Counted from the stretch's first letter, positions 19,612 through 28,640 are shown. The stretch is DNA of 64,000 nucleotides from Nocardia rhamnosiphila NBRC 108938 (GCF_000720425.1 NZ_JOAJ01000007.1:310001-374000); one strand, 5' to 3'. Notes: generated by a model from the letters alone, not told the origin. A program made the numbers and translations.

Positions 19612-21366
19612 CTGAGCAAGATCACAGTTGAACCGGAACCCGGTCTGGCGGAGACGCTGCTGACAGCCGAGTTGGACTCCGCACACACCGCGCCGACTTT
19701 CACCGAATTGGGAGTACGCGACGAAATCGTGCGCGCGCTCGGTGAGATCGGTATCGAACGCACTTTCGCAATCCAGGAACTCACCCTGCCTCTCGCCCTG
19801 GCCGGCGAGGACCTCATCGGCCAGGCCCGTACCGGTATGGGTAAAACCTTCGGTTTCGGAGTTCCGTTGCTGCACCGGATCAGCACCACCGAATCCGGTA
19901 CCACGCCGCTGGACGGTACGCCGCGTGCCCTGATCATCGTGCCTACGCGCGAACTGTGCATCCAGGTGACCCAGGACCTGGAGCACGCGGCGAAATACCT
20001 CACGAACCAGAAGGGTCCGCTGCGGGTCACCTCGATCTACGGCGGGCGCCCCTACGAATCGCAGATCGCGGCGCTGCGCGCGGGCGTCGATGTCGTGGTC
20101 GGTACGCCGGGCCGCCTGCTCGACCTGGCCGATCAGCAGCATCTGATCCTCGGCAAAGTGGGCGTCCTGGTCTTGGACGAGGCCGATGAAATGCTCGATC
20201 TGGGCTTTCTGCCCGATATCGAGCGCATTCTCGGCATGGTGCCGGACAAACGGCAGACCATGCTGTTCTCGGCGACCATGCCCGGCCCGATCATCACCCT
20301 GGCCCGCACTTTCCTCACCCGCCCGACCCACATCCGCGCGGAGGAACCGCACGATTCGGCGGTACACGATCGCACCGCGCAATTCGTGTACCGGGCGCAC
20401 GCGCTGGACAAGAGCGAACTGGTCGCACGGGTGCTGCAGGCCGAGAGCCGGGGCGCCACCATGATCTTCACCCGCACCAAACGCACCGCGCAGAAGGTCG
20501 CCGACGAATTGGCCGAACGCGGTTTCGCGGTCGGCGCGGTGCACGGCGATCTCGGGCAGATCGCGCGCGAGAAGGCCCTGACGAAATTCCGGAAGGGCAC
20601 CATCGATGTCCTGGTCGCGACCGATGTCGCGGCACGCGGTATCGATATCGACGATGTGACCCATGTCGTGAACTACCAGTGCCCGGAGGACGAGAAGACC
20701 TACGTGCACCGGATCGGCCGCACCGGCCGGGCCGGACGCACCGGTGTCGCGGTTACGTTGATCGACTGGGACGAACTGACCCGCTGGGCGTCCATCGACG
20801 CCGCGCTCGGGCTGGGCATTCCCGACCCCGTGGAAACCTATTCGCGGTCCCCGCACCTGTTCGCCGATCTGGGCATCCCGGAGGGCGTCACCGGCACCGT
20901 CGGCGCGCACAAACCCCAGCGCGATCCCGATGCCGTGGTGGTGGAACGGCCCGAGCGGGCACCGCGCAAGCGCAACCGCCGGCGCACCCGCGGCGGCCAA
21001 CCGGTCGAGGCGGACGCGACCACGACCACCACCGAGACCGACGCGCCGACCGGGTCCGGCCCGGACGACGAGGCACAGCCGGCCGAGGCACCCGCGCGGC
21101 GGCGACGCCGGCGGCGGCGTCCGGCCGATACCGAGTCCGGTGCAGCCGAGGACAATGGTTCGGCCGGATCCGATACGCCGGCGGCCGAGTCCGAGACCGC
21201 GGCGGCCGAGGCCGGGGACAGCGGCGTGGACAAGGCGGACAAGCCCGCCCGCCGCCGGCGGCGCCGCAAACCGGCCGATGCCGAAAACGGCGGTGATAGC
21301 GCCCCGCGCGCCGAGACCGCCGACAGCCCGGCGCCGGTGACCGAGAACGCGGCGGCACAGGCCTGA
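19612..21366 (+). CDS. rhlE: DEAD-box RNA helicase RhlE-type
   Basis: An RNA helicase with all core motifs: Q motif (RTFAIQ), motif I (ARTGMGKT), Ia (PTRELCIQ), II (LDEADEMLDLGF), III (SAT), and VI (HRIGRTGRAGR). After about residue 420 comes a long tail alternating acidic Ala-Glu-Thr stretches with three Arg clusters (RKRNRRRTRGG, RRRRRRRR, RRRRRRK), a likely RNA-binding tail. The conserved protein begins SKITVEPEPG, and the best start is CTG 19612, 8 bases after GAGGGAAGG. GTG 19516 and ATG 19459 are the alternatives. Syntenic with Rv3211. Confidence 0.93.
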   Translation: MSKITVEPEPGLAETLLTAELDSAHTAPTFTELGVRDEIVRALGEIGIERTFAIQELTLPLALAGEDLIGQARTGMGKTFGFGVPLLHRISTTESGTTPLDGTPRALIIVPTRELCIQVTQDLEHAAKYLTNQKGPLRVTSIYGGRPYESQIAALRAGVDVVVGTPGRLLDLADQQHLILGKVGVLVLDEADEMLDLGFLPDIERILGMVPDKRQTMLFSATMPGPIITLARTFLTRPTHIRAEEPHDSAVHDRTAQFVYRAHALDKSELVARVLQAESRGATMIFTRTKRTAQKVADELAERGFAVGAVHGDLGQIAREKALTKFRKGTIDVLVATDVAARGIDIDDVTHVVNYQCPEDEKTYVHRIGRTGRAGRTGVAVTLIDWDELTRWASIDAALGLGIPDPVETYSRSPHLFADLGIPEGVTGTVGAHKPQRDPDAVVVERPERAPRKRNRRRTRGGQPVEADATTTTTETDAPTGSGPDDEAQPAEAPARRRRRRRRPADTESGAAEDNGSAGSDTPAAESETAAAEAGDSGVDKADKPARRRRRRKPADAENGGDSAPRAETADSPAPVTENAAAQA

Positions 21367-21372
21367 CGAACG

Positions 21373-21417
21373 CACCACGAGCGCCGGCGGTGACCGATAC
21401 CGCCGGCGCTCGTGGTG
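21373..21417 (+). terminator. hairpin after rhlE
   Basis: A perfect 19-bp stem (arms beginning CACCACGAGCGCC) with a 7-base loop starts 7 bp after the helicase stop. No T-tract follows, but the stem is strong enough to act as a terminator or RNA 3' end stabiliser. Confidence 0.65.
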
Positions 21418-21496
21418 TATCCGGAGTCGGGATACCGGCCCGGGGGCTCCCGAGCACCGTGGGGTGCGGTACCTGCCATCCGTTACGCTCGCCTAC

Positions 21497-22783
21497 GTGC
21501 TCGCACCCGAGCGGCGAACGCGCGCCGACGTCATCACCGCAGCCGCGATCGCCGTATTCGTGGTGGTCGCGGTGATCGTGGCGTGGGCGACCAGCGGGGT
21601 GGCGAACACCGAGTCGGTCGTCGCCGACGAGCCGGCCCGGCCGCCGCAGCCCGCCGCGAAACTACCCGGGAAGCTCCAGGAGATGTGGCGCGCGCCCGAT
21701 ACGGCGACCGGCCGGGCGCTCACCGCCGAGGGCGTCGCGGTCACCGGGGCGGACGGCAGTGTGACCGGGCACGATCCGCGGACCGGCGAACAGGTGTGGC
21801 GGTATACCCGCGAGCTGCCGCTGTGCGGAGTGGAATCCCAGTTCGGCATGGTCGTCGCCGTCTACCGCACCGACCGCGGCTGTAGCGAGACGACCATGGT
21901 CTCCGGTGCCGACGGGCAACGCCGGACCGCCCGCAGCAGCTATATGGACGGTCAGGTGCGACTGTCGGTCGACGGCACCTACGTCCTCGCCCAGGGTCCC
22001 GATCGGCTGGAGGTCTGGCGGTCGGATCTGGTGCGCACCCTCGAGTACGGCCATGTGGACGCCAAGGAGAACTGGAAGACCCAGCCACGGAAGGGTTGCG
22101 CGCTGCTGTCGGCCGCCTCCAGCCCGTCCCGGCTGGTCGTACTGGAACGCTGCCCGGGCGAGCCGGCGGACCGGATCACCGTGCTGGCGCCGGCCCCCAA
22201 GGACGACAATGTGCCGGAGGAGTACGGGTCACGACTGTTGGAGGGCGCAGGCGCCGCATCCGCCGACGCGCGGGTGATCGCGGTGTCGGACAACCGGATC
22301 GCGGTCTACCAGCCCGGCACCGACGGACCCGAACCCGAGGCGCCGCGACTGACGATCCTCGACGCCAAGGGCAATCCCCTGGTGGTGCAGGAACTCTCGG
22401 CCCCGCTCGACCGGACCGCCGCGACCGTACGCACCGCCTCGGCGTTCCTGGTGTTCACCGGCAACAGCGTGATCGCCCTGCAGGCGACTACCTTCGAACC
22501 GATGTGGACCGCGGCGGACGCCCTCGGTACACCGGTACCGATGGCCGGGAAACTGCTCCTCCCGGTGCCGGGCGCGATCGCCGCCCTCGACCCGGCCACC
22601 GGCGCCCAGACGAACCGCATTCCGGTGGCGCGGCCCGATTACGGCGGCGGCCCGATCTCGCTCGGCGTGCTCGGCACCACAGTGCTCGAACACCGCGACG
22701 GTCAACTCGTGGCCCTCGCCGACCCCGCGACCGTCGACGCACCGCGCAGCGATACCGAGCGGCCCGCAAAACCATTGCGGTGA
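21497..22783 (+). CDS. membrane-anchored beta-propeller-like protein (Rv3212-like)
   Basis: A 428-residue protein with one N-terminal membrane segment (AAAIAVFVVVAVIVAWATSG) and an extracytoplasmic part that looks like a PQQ-type beta-propeller. Repeating blocks such as DPRTGEQVWRYTR, LATGTPVPMAG-like turns and ALDPATGAQTNRI support this. Three or four Cys may form disulfides. GTG 21497 is preferred: TACGCT lies 7 bases before it with no ribosome site, as in leaderless mRNAs. ATG 21464 is the alternative. Its neighbour rhlE is the same as for Rv3212. Function unknown. Confidence 0.8.
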   Translation: MLAPERRTRADVITAAAIAVFVVVAVIVAWATSGVANTESVVADEPARPPQPAAKLPGKLQEMWRAPDTATGRALTAEGVAVTGADGSVTGHDPRTGEQVWRYTRELPLCGVESQFGMVVAVYRTDRGCSETTMVSGADGQRRTARSSYMDGQVRLSVDGTYVLAQGPDRLEVWRSDLVRTLEYGHVDAKENWKTQPRKGCALLSAASSPSRLVVLERCPGEPADRITVLAPAPKDDNVPEEYGSRLLEGAGAASADARVIAVSDNRIAVYQPGTDGPEPEAPRLTILDAKGNPLVVQELSAPLDRTAATVRTASAFLVFTGNSVIALQATTFEPMWTAADALGTPVPMAGKLLLPVPGAIAALDPATGAQTNRIPVARPDYGGGPISLGVLGTTVLEHRDGQLVALADPATVDAPRSDTERPAKPLR

Positions 22784-22821
22784 ACCGCTTTCTGTCGGTG
22801 CCCTCCGGCAGACTGCGCGCC

Positions 22822-23322
22822 ATGACCGAAGCAGCGCGACCTCTCGACGCGGCCCCCGTGGCCGACCGTCTCCGTTACGACGATCCCGACGCCCCGTGGA
22901 ACCAGTACTCCGAGCAAAGCCCGGCCGACTGGAACACCGAGGTGATCCGGGAGTTCCGGGCCAACGGCGGACGGGTCGGCGGAGCCTATGCGGAGGCCGA
23001 ACTGCTGTTGCTCACCACCACCGGCGCGCGGACCGGTAAACGACATGTGGTCCCGCTGGGTGCGCTGTACCGCGGTGAAACCCTGTACATCAGTTCGTTT
23101 ATCGAGGGCGGCTATCCCGCCTGGTACCACAATGTGCGCGCGGATCCGGCGGTGATCGTGGAACTGGGCGATCACGTGTACCACGGCACCGCCCGGGTGC
23201 TCACCGGCGCCGAATACGACGAATTCGCGGCCTGGGTACTGGCGAACAATCCGTTGCTCGCCGACTTTCAGGCCACCACCGACCATCCGGTGCCGCTGGT
23301 GGTGCTCACCCTGGCCACCTGA
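22822..23322 (+). CDS. F420/DDN-type nitroreductase family protein
   Basis: A 166-residue protein of the deazaflavin-dependent nitroreductase (DUF385/DDN) group. It shows LLLLTTTGARTGKRHVVPLG and EGGYPAWYHNVRADP, the segments that bind the F420 phosphate and face the substrate in this split-barrel family. ATG 22822 is chosen. GTG 22780, overlapping the upstream stop in a GTGA junction, would add 14 residues and is also plausible. It may reduce quinones or other redox compounds with F420H2; the natural substrate is unknown. Confidence 0.85.
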   Translation: MTEAARPLDAAPVADRLRYDDPDAPWNQYSEQSPADWNTEVIREFRANGGRVGGAYAEAELLLLTTTGARTGKRHVVPLGALYRGETLYISSFIEGGYPAWYHNVRADPAVIVELGDHVYHGTARVLTGAEYDEFAAWVLANNPLLADFQATTDHPVPLVVLTLAT

Positions 23323-23373
23323 CGCCGAGCACCGGCGGGGTCCCGGATCGCCGCGATCGCCCGGCGGCCGGGC

Positions 23374-23988
23374 ATGATGGACCGTATGCCCGGCTCCGAC
23401 GACGCCCGTGTGGTGCTGGTGCGCCACGGTGAAACCGATTGGTCGGTGCGGCACCGTCACACCGGCCGCACCGAGCTACCGCTCACCGATACCGGCGCCC
23501 GGCAGGCCACCGCCGCCGGCCGGGTGCTGGCCGCGCTGCGGTTGCGCGATCCGCTGGTATACGTCAGTCCCCGCGTGCGCGCCCGGCGCACCGCCGAATT
23601 GGCCGGGCTACCCGATCCGGAGATCGATCCCGACCTCGCCGAATGGGACTACGGCGACTACGAGGGCCGCACCACCGCCGAGATCCGCACCCGGGACCCG
23701 GGCTGGACGGTGTGGACCGGCACGATCCCCGGTGGCGAATCCGCCGAACAGGTCGGCGCCCGCGCCGACCGGGTGCTGCGCCGGGCGGCCGCCGCTCTCG
23801 GCTCCAGGGATGTGGTCCTGGTCGGGCACGGGCATTTCTCCCGGGCCCTCATCGCCCGCTGGCTGGGGTTCGAGGTCCGGGAAGGACGCCGGTTCGCGCT
23901 CACCACCGCCGCGGTGAGCGTCCTGGGCCACGAACACGAGGACCCGACGTTGTGGGCGCACAATCTGCATGCCGACGCCCTCGAATGA
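23374..23988 (+). CDS. histidine phosphatase family protein (Rv3214/gpm2-like)
   Basis: A 204-residue branch-I histidine phosphatase. The phosphohistidine motif is VLVRHGETDW, with the second His in LVGHGHFSRALIARW. AEWDYGDYEGRTTAEI matches closely the Rv3214 protein, annotated as Gpm2 but known as an acid phosphatase. Starts at 23374 (ATGATG) or 23386 are both possible. It lies 50 bp after the nitroreductase gene. Probably a broad phosphatase rather than a phosphoglycerate mutase. Confidence 0.9.
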   Translation: MMDRMPGSDDARVVLVRHGETDWSVRHRHTGRTELPLTDTGARQATAAGRVLAALRLRDPLVYVSPRVRARRTAELAGLPDPEIDPDLAEWDYGDYEGRTTAEIRTRDPGWTVWTGTIPGGESAEQVGARADRVLRRAAAALGSRDVVLVGHGHFSRALIARWLGFEVREGRRFALTTAAVSVLGHEHEDPTLWAHNLHADALE

Positions 23989-24063
23989 TTCCGCGCGGGC
24001 AGCCTGCCCGCCACGCTTCCCCGCCGGGCCCCCGGCCCGCGATCAGACAAGGATTCCGCGCCC

Positions 24064-24570
24064 GTGACCTCCGCCCCGCTCATCCGCCGTGCCGCTCCCG
24101 CCGACGTGCCCGCCCTGGTCGATCTGGTCTACGGCCTGGCCGAATACGAGAAGGCCCGGGCCGAATGCACGCTCACGGCCGAACAATTGCACACCGCGCT
24201 GTTCGGTCCCGAGCCCGCGGTTTTCGCCCATGTGGCGCTGCTGGACGGCGTGATCAGCGGCTGCGCCATCTGGTTCCGCAACTTTTCCACCTGGGACGGC
24301 GTGCACGGGATCTATCTCGAGGATCTGTACGTCACCCCCGCGGCCCGCGGTAGTGGTCTGGGCCGGGCGCTGCTCGCGGCGCTCGCCCACGAGGCGCGGA
24401 CCCACGGCTACAGCAGAGTGAGCTGGTCGGTGCTCACCTGGAACACGCCCTCGATCGGGTTCTACGAATCACTCGGCGCGCGCGTCCAGGACGACTGGGT
24501 GGGCTACCGGCTCGCCGGCGAAGCACTCACCGCACTGGCCGATACCGCGGAGACCGCCGCGGACCGGTGA
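24064..24570 (+). CDS. GNAT-family N-acetyltransferase
   Basis: A 168-residue acetyltransferase of the GNAT fold. The acetyl-CoA loop is VTPAARGSGLGRALLAAL, preceded by the strand GIYLEDLYV and followed by RVSWSVLTWNTPSIGFYESL. LVYGLAEYEKA at the N-terminus is typical of the diamine-acetyltransferase-like subgroup. GTG 24064 is used. It corresponds to Rv3216 in position. The acceptor is a small amine or protein terminus, unknown here. Confidence 0.9.
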   Translation: MTSAPLIRRAAPADVPALVDLVYGLAEYEKARAECTLTAEQLHTALFGPEPAVFAHVALLDGVISGCAIWFRNFSTWDGVHGIYLEDLYVTPAARGSGLGRALLAALAHEARTHGYSRVSWSVLTWNTPSIGFYESLGARVQDDWVGYRLAGEALTALADTAETAADR

Positions 24571-24583
24571 ATCGCGGCGCCGC

Positions 24584-25003
24584 TCATTCCTCGCCGGTCA
24601 CCCCGTACTCCTGTGCTGCCCAGCGCGAGGTCGGCGGCGCGAACAACAGGCCGAGCGCTCCCAGCGCCACCACTCCCAGCACGGTCCCGTACAGCGGCTG
24701 TCCCGATCCGAACAGCAGCGACCACACCACCGGCAACAGCAGCAGCTGGGTGATCACCGCGATCGCCCGTCCCCAGCGCTGCCCGAAGAGCAGGCCGATC
24801 CCGGAAGCCAGCACCGCACCGCCCAGAATCCCGAACCACATGGCCGTGCCGTAGCCGCTGATCTCGTCCTCCCGATGCCCCAGCAGCGCCCGCACGATCA
24901 GCACCACCGCCACGATCACCGCGACCGCGCCCTCCAGCGTCACCAACCCCCCGGCTCCACGGACCGTCCCGGGCACACCACCGACGTCTTTTCGCTCGAC
25001 CAC
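24584..25003 (-). CDS. small four-helix membrane protein (Rv3217c-like)
   Basis: A 139-residue integral membrane protein with four predicted segments (about 19-41, 53-75, 80-100, 105-124). It has no enzymatic motif. The strand and neighbours match Rv3217c. GTG 25003 is the first start giving the short charged N-terminus MVERKDVGGV. It is convergent with the acetyltransferase gene with 13 bp between stops. Function unknown. Confidence 0.8.
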   Translation of the reverse strand: MVERKDVGGVPGTVRGAGGLVTLEGAVAVIVAVVLIVRALLGHREDEISGYGTAMWFGILGGAVLASGIGLLFGQRWGRAIAVITQLLLLPVVWSLLFGSGQPLYGTVLGVVALGALGLLFAPPTSRWAAQEYGVTGEE

Positions 25004-25146
25004 CCGGCCAGCTTAGGCGGACATTCCGCCACACCCGCCGCAGCGTCACGTGATCGCTCCCCGACCCACCACGGCGAGCACCCGGCATCAAAGACCCTCG
25101 ACGACCCGCCGCGCCCGCCTGCGCCGAGTTCAGCGAGGCCGACAAA

Positions 25147-25299
25147 GGGTCGAGGCTCGTCCCGCCTTCGGCCGAAGGTGCTCAACGGTCGTGCTCTATG
25201 GACGGCCCACCACACATCGCATGCGGCGAAGCCGCGAGTCCCGGGCGCCGAACGGCGGGACCGAGGGGGCCTCGACCCCGCGGCGCCGGAGGCGGCGCC
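25147..25299 (+). repeat. dispersed hairpin repeat, copy A (expanded)
   Basis: Outer arms GGGTCGAGG and CCTCGACCC enclose GTCCCGCC/GGCGGGAC arms, then the conserved inner hairpin CGCATGCGGC-GAA-GCCGCGAGTC, and end in the short hairpin GGCGCCGGAGGCGGCGCC. This copy carries an extra 41-base block (25171-25211) in the loop side that copies B and C lack. It matches the family at 28526, 28954 and 61081. Confidence 0.75.
25171..25211 (+). repeat. 41-base block shared with 61241-61281
   Basis: GCCGAAGGTGCTCAACGGTC begins a 41-base block identical to that at 61241 except for three bases. At 61241 it lies outside the hairpin repeat, here it lies inside, so it is a second mobile or recombined module. 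Confidence 0.75.
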
Positions 25300-25331
25300 A
25301 TGAGCACACCTCGTTCCATTAAGGTGCGTAG

Positions 25332-26279
25332 GTGCGGACGTTGTTGATCGTCAACCCCAATGCGACCTCTACCACGGCGGCCACGCGAGATCTGCTCGCG
25401 CACGCGCTCGAGAGCCGGACCCAGCTGACGGTGGCGCACACCCAGCATCGCGGGCATGCCGCGGAGCTGGCGCAGTGGGCGGCGACCAATGAGATGGATC
25501 TGATCGTGGTGCACGGCGGGGACGGGACGGTCAACGAGACCATCAACGGTTTCGTACCGCTGCCGCAGGTCGACGACGGGCAGGTGTGGCGGCCGCGGCT
25601 CGGCATAATTCCCGGCGGTTCGGCCAATGTGTTCGCGCGGTCGCTCGCTATCCGGCCGGATCCGGTGGCGGCCACCAATCAGTTGATCGATCTGCTCAAG
25701 GCCGGTGACTCCGACCGCCGAATCGGGTTGGGACTCACCGATGATCGCTGGTTCTGTTTCAGTGCGGGCGTCGGTTTGGACGCCGATGTGTGTGCCGCGA
25801 TCGACACGGCGCGGGCCAAGGGGCATGCCGCGACACCGGCGCGTTATGTGCGCACGACCGTCCGTCAATTCTTCCGCGTCAAACATGACCGGCCCGAAGT
25901 CACGGTGCACGTGCCCGGCCACGAACCCGTTTCCGGTGTTCATTACGCCTTTGTGACCAATACCAGTCCCTGGACTTATCTGAACGCGACTCCGGTGTGT
26001 ACCAATCCGGGTACCCGGTTCGAAACCGGACTCGGTGTGTTCGCCGTGCGAACCTTGGCGTTACTGCCTACACTGCGCCTGGCGACACAACTGCTGTCGC
26101 CGCACTCCGAGCCGAAGTCGCGGAAATTGTTCCGGGACGACGACGTGCCGTCGGTACGCATCACCAGCACCGATCCCATCGGTCTGCAAATCGACGGCGA
26201 CTTCATCGGCGAACGTGACGTGGTGGATTTCACCGCTGTACCCAACGTCCTGGACGTGGTCGCCCCGCGACCGGTTTGA
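25332..26279 (+). CDS. diacylglycerol/lipid kinase family protein (Rv3218-like)
   Basis: A 315-residue protein of the DAGK/YegS fold. The nucleotide motif is LIVVHGGDGTVNETING and the second glycine motif LGIIPGGSANVFARSL. The C-terminal beta domain has SAGVGLDADV and IDGDFIGERD. GTG 25332 follows AAGG at 8 bases. It probably phosphorylates a membrane lipid or related acceptor at the cytoplasmic face. Position and strand agree with Rv3218, next to whiB1. Confidence 0.9.
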   Translation: MRTLLIVNPNATSTTAATRDLLAHALESRTQLTVAHTQHRGHAAELAQWAATNEMDLIVVHGGDGTVNETINGFVPLPQVDDGQVWRPRLGIIPGGSANVFARSLAIRPDPVAATNQLIDLLKAGDSDRRIGLGLTDDRWFCFSAGVGLDADVCAAIDTARAKGHAATPARYVRTTVRQFFRVKHDRPEVTVHVPGHEPVSGVHYAFVTNTSPWTYLNATPVCTNPGTRFETGLGVFAVRTLALLPTLRLATQLLSPHSEPKSRKLFRDDDVPSVRITSTDPIGLQIDGDFIGERDVVDFTAVPNVLDVVAPRPV

Positions 26280-26424
26280 ACTGACGCATTCGGGAAATAC
26301 ATCTCGTTGTGCTGCAGAAACCGGCGTAGGCGAGTACAAAGGACTGCGGCAGGTCCCCGATGCGGGACTTCAGTGCGTGAGCTTCCCCACGGTGCATCGG
26401 ATACCTATTGACATCTACGGTGTT

Positions 26425-26440
26425 CGTGAAAGCATTCACA
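26425..26440 (+). promoter_or_regulatory. CRP-type site upstream of whiB1
   Basis: CGTGA-AAGCAT-TCACA matches the CRP consensus TGTGA-N6-TCACA at 9 of 10 positions and lies 94-109 bp before the whiB1 ATG. A TTGACA hexamer is at 26408-26413. Mycobacterial whiB1 is known to be controlled by the cAMP receptor protein, so the site is probably functional. Confidence 0.7.
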
Positions 26441-26533
26441 AGCAACCGTGCGGAAACATTCAGTTCGCACAAGTGAACGACCCACCAACCGAATCGGCGC
26501 CCGGCAGCGGCGCCCTACTAAGGAGCAGAAGGA

Positions 26534-26788
26534 ATGGACTGGCGCCATAAGGCCATCTGTCGCGACGAGGACCCTGAGCTGTTTTTCCCGGTGGGCAACA
26601 GTGGTCCTGCGCTCGCGCAGATTGCCGATGCCAAGCTGGTCTGCGCTCGCTGCCCTGTTACCGCCGAATGCCTGTCCTGGGCTCTGGGATCCGGGCAGGA
26701 CGCCGGCGTATGGGGCGGAATGAGTGAAGACGAGCGGCGTGCGCTCAAGCGCCGCAATGCGCGCACCCGCACTCGGACCGCCGTCTAG
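26534..26788 (+). CDS. whiB1: iron-sulfur transcription factor WhiB1
   Basis: An 84-residue WhiB protein with the four [4Fe-4S] ligands C9, C37, C40 and C46, the turn GVWGG and a basic C-terminal DNA-binding tail (RRALKRRNARTRTRT). AAGGAG lies 8 bases upstream of ATG 26534. In mycobacteria WhiB1 is an essential NO-sensing partner of the primary sigma factor. A 254-bp leader with a CRP-type site and a strong terminator after the gene make it a single-gene transcript. Confidence 0.97.
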   Translation: MDWRHKAICRDEDPELFFPVGNSGPALAQIADAKLVCARCPVTAECLSWALGSGQDAGVWGGMSEDERRALKRRNARTRTRTAV

Positions 26789-26838
26789 AGCGCAGGGAAG
26801 CGATTACCGGACCCAGCCCGGTCCGGGGAGTCGCGAGT

Positions 26839-26876
26839 GCCCGGCACCAGCATTCTGGTGCCGGGCTGAATCTTTT
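26839..26876 (+). terminator. intrinsic terminator after whiB1
   Basis: A 12-bp perfect stem GCCCGGCACCAG/CTGGTGCCGGGC with a CATT loop is followed by TGAATCTTTT. This is one of the few hairpins in the window with a clear T-tract. Confidence 0.85.
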
Positions 26877-26999
26877 CTACGGCCCGCCGGCACGGGCACC
26901 GGACTTTGCCGGAATACAGCCCCGGAAATCCTCGGGGTGTTTTCGACCACAGATGATCACGGGTGTGCATAATTGATACCGGCGAGTTTCCGTCAGGTA

Positions 27000-28514
27000 T
27001 CACCGTGCCGAGCGGCGCCCCAGTGGCACACGCAGTACCGCGTCGGTGCCGATATCGGCCCCCGGATGCAGGCCGATGGTTCCGCCCAGTTCCGCCGTCA
27101 CCAGCGTGCGCACGATCTGCAGGCCGAGACTGTCCGAGGACTGCAGGTTGAATCCTTCCGGCAGCCCGCGCCCGTCATCGCTGATGATCACGTCCAGCCA
27201 GCGTGCCGAACGCTCCGCGCGGATGGTCACCGTGCCGTTCTGCCCGCCGTCGAAGGCGTGCTCGATGGCGTTCTGCACCAATTCGGTGAGCACCATGACC
27301 AGCGGAGTCGCCCGTTCCGCGGAGAAGACACCCAGAGAACCGGCCCGCCGCACCGTGATTCGGGCCGTGTGCACCGTGGCGACATCGGCCATGATCGGCA
27401 GCAGCCGGTCGACGACCTCGTCCAGATCGACTTCCTCGTCGACCGACATGGACAACATCTCGTGCACCGACGCGATGGAGGTGACCCGGCGCACCGATTC
27501 GGTGAGCGCCACCCGCGCCTCCTCGTTCTCGGTACGACGGGCCTGCAGCCGTAGCAGCGCGGCCACCGTCTGCAGGTTGTTCTTCACCCGGTGGTGGATC
27601 TCGCGGATGGTGGCGTCTTTGCTGAGCAGCGCCCGGTCCCGGCGTTTGACCTCGGTGACATCACGGACCAGCACCGCCGCGCCCGCCAGTTGCCCGTGCG
27701 GCCGCAATACCAGGGTGCGTAGCAGCACAGTGGCCCCCCGCGCCTCCACCTCCATCCGGCGCCCGGTACGACCCGCCAGGGCGGCCTGGATATCCCCCAC
27801 CACCTCCTGCGCGTCGAACGGGTCGGTGATCAGCGACCGGGTGGTGACGGCCAGATCCTGGCCCGCCAGATCGGCCTGCAACCCCATGCGGTGATACGCC
27901 GACAGCGCGTTCGGGCTCGCATAGGTGACGATCCCCTCCGTATCGAGCCGGATGAACCCGTCGCCCGCCCGCGGACTGGAATGGGTGGCAGCGCGGTCCT
28001 CCGTGGTCGGGAACGTCCCGTCGGCGATCATCTGGCACAGATCGTCGGCACAGGCGACATAGGCGATCTCGAGCCCACTGCGCACCCGCGAACGCTGCCG
28101 GTCGGTATCCCGGCTGAGCACCGCGATCACATCGTCGCCGCACCGCACCGGAATCGCCTCCCGGATCGCGTGCACCGGATGCGGATGGTAAACCCCCTGC
28201 GCCTCCCCCTCGGTATCGGTGCGCACGATCTCCCCACGGGTGAGCGCCTCGAACACCTGCGAATGCTCGGAATACCGGGCCGTGGTCCCGACCAGATCCT
28301 CCAGATGCACGGTCGGCGCGGTGGTCGGCCGGCACTGGGCGACACATACGATATCGGCGCCGTCACCGACCGGCCCCGCCCCCACCCACAGCAGCAGATC
28401 CGAAAACGACAGGTCGGCGAGCAACTGCCAGTCCCCGACCACCCGCTGCAGATGATCCACCCCCACCCCGGGCAGATCGGTGTGCTCGGCCAGCAGATCA
28501 CTCAGTGTCGACAT
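27000..28514 (-). CDS. pdtaS: histidine kinase PdtaS
   Basis: A 504-residue soluble sensor kinase. The N-terminal GAF-like domain is about 1-150, a PAS domain about 185-300 (GFIRLDTEGIVTYASPNAL). The phosphoacceptor helix is of HisKA_2 type (IREIHHRVKNNLQTVAALLR), and the ATPase domain has NAIEHAF (N box), DDGRGLP (G1) and SLGLQIV (G2). The partner in mycobacteria is the ANTAR antiterminator PdtaR, encoded elsewhere. The order whiB1 - pdtaS - biotinylated protein matches Rv3219-Rv3221c. Repeat copy B starts 12 bp upstream of its start codon. Confidence 0.95.
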   Translation of the reverse strand: MSTLSDLLAEHTDLPGVGVDHLQRVVGDWQLLADLSFSDLLLWVGAGPVGDGADIVCVAQCRPTTAPTVHLEDLVGTTARYSEHSQVFEALTRGEIVRTDTEGEAQGVYHPHPVHAIREAIPVRCGDDVIAVLSRDTDRQRSRVRSGLEIAYVACADDLCQMIADGTFPTTEDRAATHSSPRAGDGFIRLDTEGIVTYASPNALSAYHRMGLQADLAGQDLAVTTRSLITDPFDAQEVVGDIQAALAGRTGRRMEVEARGATVLLRTLVLRPHGQLAGAAVLVRDVTEVKRRDRALLSKDATIREIHHRVKNNLQTVAALLRLQARRTENEEARVALTESVRRVTSIASVHEMLSMSVDEEVDLDEVVDRLLPIMADVATVHTARITVRRAGSLGVFSAERATPLVMVLTELVQNAIEHAFDGGQNGTVTIRAERSARWLDVIISDDGRGLPEGFNLQSSDSLGLQIVRTLVTAELGGTIGLHPGADIGTDAVLRVPLGRRSAR

Positions 28515-28525
28515 ACTGTAATTTT

Positions 28526-28640
28526 GGCGCGCCTTCGGCGCGCGGGGTCGAGGCCCCCTCGGTCCCGTCGTTCAGGCCTCGAGACTCGCGCCTGCGGCGC
28601 ATGCACTTCGAGGCCTGAACGACGGGACGGGCCTCGACCC
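28526..28640 (-). repeat. dispersed hairpin repeat, copy B
   Basis: The short hairpin GCGCGCC-TTC-GGCGCGC is followed by GGGGTCGAGGCCCC and a 21-bp perfect stem (28562-28582 with 28608-28628). The inner stem is CGCGCC/GGCGCG and the repeat closes with GGGCCTCGACCC. Compared with copy C, four base pairs of the long stem are changed on both sides. CTCGTAAGACTCG follows at about 28650, matching the inverted flank of copy C. Confidence 0.8.

Larger units (their letters stand above)
25004..25331. other. intergenic region holding hairpin repeat copy A
   Basis: About 330 bases between the membrane protein and the lipid-kinase-like gene. It contains repeat copy A (25147-25299) and, inside that copy, a 41-base block also found at 61241. 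TTCCATTAAGG before the next start includes its ribosome site. Open frames over this area are repeat translations, not genes. Confidence 0.6.

Noticed and set aside
23374..23988. Glycolytic phosphoglycerate mutase
   Set aside because: The sequence follows the Rv3214 acid-phosphatase type rather than the dPGM type, so only the phosphatase family is assigned.
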